Below, one piece after another: positions 6,399 through 7,279 of a stretch of 7,279 nt of DNA (positions are counted from its first letter, which is position 1; each line of letters starts with the position of its first letter). Under the pieces are notes generated by a model. That model searched no databases. It had not been told where the DNA came from and saw only the letters and a program-made list of their open reading frames with translations. Source of the stretch: an uncultured Eubacteriaceae bacterium. Its GTDB lineage: Bacteria > Bacillota > Clostridia > Lachnospirales > CAG-274. The stretch spans positions 1-7,279 of the forward strand of contig CANOGI010000108.1 in assembly GCA_947565475.1 (NCBI GenBank), written 5' to 3'. Made by a program: the position numbers and the translations under genes.

Positions 6399-6427
6399 TT
6401 TTCAAAACTTATTTGTAATGATATAAT
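6399..6427 (+). promoter_or_regulatory. Candidate extended -10 promoter of cheV
   Basis: TATAAT at 6422-6427 is preceded by TGA at 6419-6421, which forms an extended -10 element (TGnTATAAT). With a 17-base spacer the -35 is TTTTCA (6399-6404), a 4/6 match, which is acceptable for an extended -10 promoter. Transcription would begin near 6434, giving a leader of about 88 nt. No sigma-28 flagellar-type promoter is apparent. Confidence 0.65.
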
Positions 6428-6521
6428 ATAAATATCTCTATAAATAGTCGCTGTATAACTATTGAATAAGGAAATTCCAGCCTTACGGCTGTATATATTT
6501 GATTTGTTAGGAGGAAATAAA
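6428..6521 (+). promoter_or_regulatory. cheV 5' leader
   Basis: The leader contains two small inverted repeats: AATAGT with ACTATT (about 6445-6465), and a GC hairpin CAGCC-TTAC-GGCTG at 6478-6491. The ribosome binding site AGGAGG lies at 6509-6514, seven bases before the ATG. The folds are small and match no riboswitch I know. Upstream, 6242-6398 is AT-rich sequence in which I see no gene or other feature. Confidence 0.35.
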
Positions 6522-7279
6522 ATGGAAGATATGAAAAAAAGTGAAATTCTTTTGGAAAGCGGAACAAATGAGCTCGAAGTCATGGAATTTACCATAGGCG
6601 ACCGTTATTTCGGAATAAACGTAGCTAAGGTTGTCGAGATAATGCAGTACGGGGCAATTACTCCAATGCCTAATTCCAATCCTTTTGTCGAGGGAATTTT
6701 TAAGCCCAGAGACAGTATTATGACGGTTATAAATCTTCCTGCTTATATGGGTCTTTCGCCCGCCGAAAATGAATCAAGGAGTATTTTTATAATTACTAAT
6801 TTCAATAAAACCAACACGGCTTTCCATGTTCACAGCGTGGAAGGAATTCACCGTATATCATGGACTAATATCGAAAAACCAGATTCCACGATTTACGGCG
6901 GTGAGGAGAGCCTCGCAACAGGTATCGCCCGTTTTGACGACAGACTCATTACTATCCTTGACTTTGAGAAAATCCTTTCAGACATCGCGCCTGATAAAGG
7001 TATTCAAATTCAGGAAATTTACAACCTTGGGGAAAGAGAGACGTCCACAAAGCCTATTTTGCTTGCCGAGGATTCTCCTTTGCTTGAGAGAATGATTATG
7101 GAGTCTTTAGAAAAATCCGGATATACAAACCTTATCCCATGTACAAATGGTCAAGAGGCGTGGGAGACTCTTATGAAATTTAAAGAGACAGGCGACGATA
7201 TTAGAAACCACGTTTGTTGTGTAGTAACGGATATTGAGATGCCGCAGATGGACGGGCACAGACTTTTAAAACTTATAAG
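6522..7279 (+). CDS. cheV: Chemotaxis protein CheV (CheW-receiver fusion), 3' partial
   Basis: CheV is a cytoplasmic coupling protein of the chemoreceptor array. Its CheW-like domain links receptors to the CheA kinase, and its receiver domain is phosphorylated by CheA to help adaptation. The 252 visible residues contain a CheW-like domain (about 17-155; start LEVMEFTIGDRYFGINVAKVVEI, later IFKPRDSIMTVINL) and the receiver from about 177. The receiver has the acidic pair E183/D184 (LLAEDSP) and the phosphoacceptor D237 in VVTDIEMPQMDG. The window ends before the conserved receiver T/S and K residues; about 50-60 residues should be missing compared with the usual length of about 300. AGGAGG seven bases before the ATG supports the start; a second ATG three codons later is less well placed. 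It is divergent from asnB, and no other chemotaxis gene is visible in the window. Confidence 0.93.
   Translation, partial: MEDMKKSEILLESGTNELEVMEFTIGDRYFGINVAKVVEIMQYGAITPMPNSNPFVEGIFKPRDSIMTVINLPAYMGLSPAENESRSIFIITNFNKTNTAFHVHSVEGIHRISWTNIEKPDSTIYGGEESLATGIARFDDRLITILDFEKILSDIAPDKGIQIQEIYNLGERETSTKPILLAEDSPLLERMIMESLEKSGYTNLIPCTNGQEAWETLMKFKETGDDIRNHVCCVVTDIEMPQMDGHRLLKLI

Noticed and set aside
6428..6521. c-di-GMP riboswitch before the chemotaxis gene
   Set aside because: The leader lacks the conserved GEMM sequence blocks and has only two very small hairpins.
6293..6595. Minus-strand 100-codon frame upstream of cheV
   Set aside because: It overlaps the cheV promoter, leader and start, has a low-complexity composition set by AT-rich DNA, and has no recognisable domain.

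Overview
The window is AT-rich bacterial DNA with strong GGAGG-type ribosome binding sites, TTGACx/TATAAT promoters and gene families typical of anaerobic Firmicutes. A clostridial organism (Lachnospiraceae-like) is most likely. A CheV chemotaxis gene suggests that it is motile. The taxonomic assignment is inferred from protein style and base composition; no database was searched.

Layout. Positions 1-576 are non-coding and packed with degenerate copies of a short inverted-repeat element, followed by a candidate promoter for the first gene. Positions 577-2889 (+) encode a 770-residue fusion of a RecB/Cas4-type PD-(D/E)XK nuclease domain to an XPD/DinG-type iron-sulfur helicase, starting at TTG. 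Positions 2890-3033 separate convergent genes. They hold a strong terminator for the minus-strand operon and an AT-rich hairpin made of two back-to-back repeat termini, which may terminate the helicase transcript. Positions 3034-5890 (-) look like one operon: asnB (glutamine-hydrolysing asparagine synthetase), a HIT-family nucleotide hydrolase/transferase, and a five-helix membrane protein of unknown function. Positions 5891-6521 are a divergent intergenic region. It contains the asnB leader, which can fold as a three-way junction, the asnB promoter, a complete 165-bp MITE-like element, and the cheV promoter and leader. From 6522 (+) to the window end runs cheV (CheW domain plus response-regulator receiver), cut off by the window edge.

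The genes are mostly housekeeping: DNA repair/helicase, amino-acid synthesis, nucleotide hydrolysis and chemotaxis. The non-coding DNA is more unusual. Termini of the form TAGTCAA-N4/5-CTTG occur seven times in four intergenic stretches. They belong to one nearly intact element, two longer partial or decayed copies and two reduced ones. The intact copy supplies the -35 hexamer of a near-consensus promoter that drives asnB through a structured 5' leader of about 160 nt. I could not match that leader to a known riboswitch class from memory, and it is the best candidate here for something undescribed.
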